A stretch of 64,000 nucleotides of DNA, taken from positions 62,001-126,000 of the forward strand of contig CAWCPZ010000010.1 of assembly GCA_963797635.1 (NCBI GenBank), given 5' to 3'. Below, piece after piece: positions 61,418 to 64,000 of the stretch (within the stretch, counting starts at the first letter, position 1; the number at the start of each line of letters is the position of its first letter). Position numbers and translations under genes: made by a program. This DNA comes from JAOUEA01 sp963797635 (GTDB lineage Bacteria > Actinomycetota > UBA4738 > HRBIN12). The notes under the pieces are model-generated. The model was given only the letters and a program-made list of their open reading frames with translations. It did not search any database and had not been told where the DNA came from.

Positions 61418-62233
61418 GTGAACTCGCGCACCCTGGATGCGCGGCGGGCCTTGACGGTCGCTGCGCTCATCTTCCTGCTGACAACGATCAGCCTCACGCC
61501 CGCCGGCGCCAGGTCTCAACTCGAGAGCTACCACGCCCAGAAGCGGCACATCGCTCGCACCCTGACCTCGGTCCACCGCGCCCGTCATGCGCGCGCGGTG
61601 ACGATCAGGCGCGTGATGCACCGCTCCACGGCGATCCTGCGTCACGGGCCCGGCCGGGGGAAGTTCGCCAACCCACGTCGTTGGCAGCACATCAAGCGCC
61701 AGCTCAAGCGCGAACGCTGGGAAGCGCAGAAGCGGCTCAACGCCCTGGATCGCACCACGCAGCGGACGGTGCAGACCCTCAGCACCCAGCGGGCCTCCAT
61801 CAACGCATGGCTCGGCACCTGGGCGGTGCTGCAGACCTGCCCGCTCGGCGGCCCCCACGTCGTGGCCGACAACTTCGGCATCACCGTTCGTCTGCCGGGC
61901 GTGCCGGTGCATCGGCACATGGGCAACGACATCACCGCTGCAACGGGCACACCGATCGTGGCGCCGTTCCCCGGCTACGCGTCGGCCTCCAAGGGTGAGC
62001 TCGGAGGGCTCGAGGTCCGCGTGCAGGGCGAACTCGGGTACGTGTACAACGCGCACCTCTCGTCCTACGGCCAGCTGGGGTACGTCCAGACGGGCGACGT
62101 GATCGGCTACGTCGGTTCCACCGGTGATGCCACGGTGCCGCACGATCACTTCGAGTGGCATCCGAACGACGGGCCCGCCGTCGACCCCAACCCGTACCTG
62201 TCGGTCTCCTGCGACGGGTCCTCCGCGAGCTAG
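61418..62233 (+). CDS. Secreted M23-family peptidase
   Basis: This protein of about 271 residues has a signal peptide (about 1-28), a basic, helical region rich in Arg/His (about 40-130, coiled-coil-like) and a C-terminal LytM/M23 zinc peptidase domain. The zinc ligands are His in HRHMGNDI (HxxxD) and HxH in HDHFEWHP. Such proteins cut peptidoglycan cross-bridges or activate other hydrolases. I chose the GTG at 61418 because GGAGA precedes it by 8 nt; ATG at 61379 is possible. Its stop shares CTAG with the convergent M15 peptidase stop. Confidence 0.85.
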   Translation: MNSRTLDARRALTVAALIFLLTTISLTPAGARSQLESYHAQKRHIARTLTSVHRARHARAVTIRRVMHRSTAILRHGPGRGKFANPRRWQHIKRQLKRERWEAQKRLNALDRTTQRTVQTLSTQRASINAWLGTWAVLQTCPLGGPHVVADNFGITVRLPGVPVHRHMGNDITAATGTPIVAPFPGYASASKGELGGLEVRVQGELGYVYNAHLSSYGQLGYVQTGDVIGYVGSTGDATVPHDHFEWHPNDGPAVDPNPYLSVSCDGSSAS

Positions 62234-62880
62234 CGGCCGTTCGCGGAGAAGTGCTGGTAGTCCTTCTCGCCCGACCAGTCGCCGCCCCAGCTCCAGCCCA
62301 CGGCGTGGAAGGCCCACCACACCGCATCGTGGCGATGGATCATCCCCCGCCGATGCTGTGAACGGTCCAGGAACGGGCGACCGTTCGCCGGCGAGAACCC
62401 TCCGGCGTACACGTAGGGGTTCTCCACGGTGTTCAGGTCGAGCGCGCGTCCGTACGCGTGCTGGGACCAGGTGCAGCAGATGCCGGCTCGATACCGGCAG
62501 TTGAACGCCGAGGTGTTGTCCGCGGCCATCGACCGGTGGTCGTCGGCACCGAAATGATCCACCAGTCGCATCTGCCGGATCGGGTAGCGCACCTCGTACA
62601 ACCGCTTGAACACCCGCACCATCTCGTCGGTGTACCGGCGGTGCACCACCAGGCTGCCTCGGTGCCACCGTCGATCGAAGCCCCAGATCTTCATGCGGAT
62701 CAACCGCAGGTCGCGCAGCGGCACCGGGCATCCCGGGCGCCAGGAGCGGCCGACCATCAGGTGGCGGGTGGACGCGTCGAGCGGGCTCACGCGCGCGCTG
62801 AACTCCGGCCGCGCCTGCGCCGGAGCGGCGAGGGCGAGCAGGCTGACGGCGACCAGCGCCAAGACGATCGCTTTCCGCAT
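62230..62880 (-). CDS. Secreted M15-family peptidase (D-Ala-D-Ala carboxypeptidase-like)
   Basis: This 216-residue protein has a signal peptide (about 1-23, ending in PAQA) and a VanY/M15 zinc peptidase domain. Metal ligands lie in SQHAYGRALDL (SxHxxGxAxD) and the C-terminal DYQHFS. Two vicinal cysteines (ICCTW) are nearby. It probably trims peptidoglycan stem peptides. It is convergent with the M23 gene, forming a pair of cell-wall hydrolases. Confidence 0.85.
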   Translation of the reverse strand: MRKAIVLALVAVSLLALAAPAQARPEFSARVSPLDASTRHLMVGRSWRPGCPVPLRDLRLIRMKIWGFDRRWHRGSLVVHRRYTDEMVRVFKRLYEVRYPIRQMRLVDHFGADDHRSMAADNTSAFNCRYRAGICCTWSQHAYGRALDLNTVENPYVYAGGFSPANGRPFLDRSQHRRGMIHRHDAVWWAFHAVGWSWGGDWSGEKDYQHFSANGR

Positions 62881-62914
62881 GGTTCGATGCTATCGGTCGA
62901 GCGGCGCTCACGGG

Positions 62915-64000
62915 CTAGAGGCGGGGATCGACCGGTTCGCTCTCCAGCGCCAGGACGCCGAACACGCACTCGTGGACACGCCAGCGTGGTTCCCGCGCGA
63001 GAAACGCTCAAGCGCCTCCACCCCGAGCGCGAACTCGCGCAGGGCGAGCCCTCGCTTGCGGCCGAGCGACCGTTTCCGGAGCCGCTCCAGGTTCTCGGGG
63101 AGGCGGTACTCGGGGCCGTAGATGATCCGGAGATACTCCGGGCCTCGGCATTTGATCCCCGGCTGCATGATGCCCCGGCGCCCGCGGACGATGCCTCCAT
63201 CGGTTTGACCACCATCCCCTCACCCCCGCCCGACGTCAGCCCGTCCACCAGTCGATCGCGGCGGCCTGCGACGTCTCGTCGGTGACGTCGACGAGGACCC
63301 GCTCGGTCGTTCGGATCACGTCGGGGTCGGCCGCCGCGAGTCGGTCGGCGATCGCCAGATGCCACCCATGGTCGCGGTCCAGGAACGTCCGGCCCTCGCC
63401 GGCCAGCACCTGGAAGGGCGCCACCTTCACGTCCGTCACGGCGTCCACGGGCCACTGATACGGCTGGTAGGCACGGACGAACGCGTGCGCAGCCTCGTCG
63501 CGTTCCCGGGTGCGGTCCAGGATCGGCCCCACCGGAACCCCGCGGGCATCGGCGTCTGCCAGCGCCACGACCGAGGCGTCGAGCATGTGCGTGGCCGCAG
63601 CACCCACCGACGCGTACTGCGATCGGAGCAGCTCGTCGCCTTGAGGGACCAGGGCATGATCTCAGCGTCCAAGAGCAACCAGTCGGTCTCGAGTTCCTCC
63701 CACAGACCGGCGTCGGCCACGGCGTTCGACACACGCTCCAGGACAGCACGCTCCAGCGCGGGGTCGGAGAAGAATCGGCGTCCCGTCCGCGTGACCGCGA
63801 GCCCTGCTGCGTCCGTGGGGACGAAGCGACGCTGGGCCACCTCGGAGCTACGGCACACGATCGACGATCGCGCGGGATCCCATGTGCTTCTCTTCGCAGA
63901 TCACCGACGGGATCCCTTCGGAACGGAAGGACGCGAACGCTTCGGCTGGATGTTCCAGCAAGGTTCCGACCTCGGTCGTCGCCGTGGGAGCCATGGTCGG
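62915..64000 (-). pseudogene. pnkp: Polynucleotide kinase-phosphatase (Pnkp), C-terminal ligase domain, partial and frameshifted
   Basis: The gene enters from the right edge. Its ligase nucleotidyltransferase domain is recognisable, with motif I ICEEKHMGSRAI (lysine of KxxG) near 63880, VPTDAAGLAVTRTGRRFF, LWEELETDWLLLDAEIMPWS, GEGMVVKP, QPGIKCRGPEYLRIIYGPEY, ENLERLRKRSLGRKRGLALREFALG and an end in HECVFGVLALESEPVDPRL. These match bacterial Pnkp, which repairs RNA breaks with Hen1. Five frame changes occur near 63860, 63645, 63245, 63190 and 62995. The kinase and phosphatase domains and hen1 would lie beyond 64000. It may be a decaying gene or a stretch of poor consensus. Confidence 0.8.

Overview
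The window is about 64 kb of very GC-rich DNA from an actinobacterial (Actinomycetota) chromosome. The evidence is a fhaA-fhaB-pstP-ftsW-pbpA-pknB signalling and cell-wall cluster, a CrgA-type division protein, a tandem-domain ThyX, an APS-reductase/ferredoxin-sulfite-reductase operon, a DnaA-box cluster close to the actinobacterial consensus, and many start codons that sit 6-10 nt after a TANNNT -10 box (leaderless transcription). I cannot assign a class or genus. I saw no transposase, integrase, phage gene or CRISPR array; this looks like an ordinary chromosomal core.

Layout. 1-7.5 kb: end of an ABC ATPase, a receptor-like Ser/Thr kinase, small metabolic and transport genes (YaaA, GNAT, LysE, AraC), a hydrolase-cyclase fusion and tRNA-Leu(CAG). 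8.0-14.8 kb: the FHA/PP2C/SEDS/PBP/PknB cluster, whose genes mostly overlap by 4-8 bp. 14.9-18.4 kb: thyX, a beta-lactamase-fold hydrolase, an HU protein and a VOC protein. 18.4-24.8 kb: a nearly complete histidine operon (small membrane ORF, hisD-C-B-H-A-F-I-G; hisE absent). 24.9-29.6 kb: a secreted delta-60 repeat protein, then isocitrate lyase behind a structured leader, proline dehydrogenase and a DapA-family aldolase. 29.6-32.6 kb: a Tat-exported amidohydrolase divergent from a LacI regulator. 32.6-37.0 kb: assimilatory sulfate/siroheme operon (sir, zinc-ribbon peptide, cysH, precorrin-2 dehydrogenase, cobA) behind a cysteine-rich leader peptide and terminator. 37.1-42.3 kb: small membrane protein, Crp/Fnr regulator, UPF0104 membrane protein, HAD, GNAT and acyl-CoA ligase. 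42.4-47.3 kb: a badly frameshifted lipoprotein, a heterodimeric ABC exporter, crgA and DnaA boxes. 47.3-51.1 kb: a TPP-riboswitch thiamine operon (thiN-thiB-thiP). 51.1-56.7 kb: glutamate dehydrogenase, an S9 peptidase and a lone xanthine-dehydrogenase-type large subunit. 56.8-62.9 kb: secreted proteins (two sorbosone-dehydrogenase-like beta-propellers, an unknown secreted protein, M23 and M15 peptidases). 62.9-64.0 kb: the ligase end of a polynucleotide kinase-phosphatase (Pnkp).

The most interesting signals are two 5' leaders. One is a 36-codon, five-cysteine ORF followed by an intrinsic terminator in front of sir-cysH, which looks like cysteine-responsive attenuation. The other is a promoter, 16-codon ORF, tetraloop-capped double stem and intrinsic terminator in front of isocitrate lyase.

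A caution on quality: at least fourteen coding genes appear split by single-base frameshifts, several in short G/C runs, including genes expected to be essential (the PBP, sulfite reductase, cobA). I read these mainly as assembly indels and annotate the restored genes, marking where each shift falls. Two regions (the 42.5 kb lipoprotein and the 63 kb Pnkp) carry far more shifts than the rest. All positions of shifts are approximate, and all promoter, leader and RNA calls come from reading the sequence by eye without folding or database searches.
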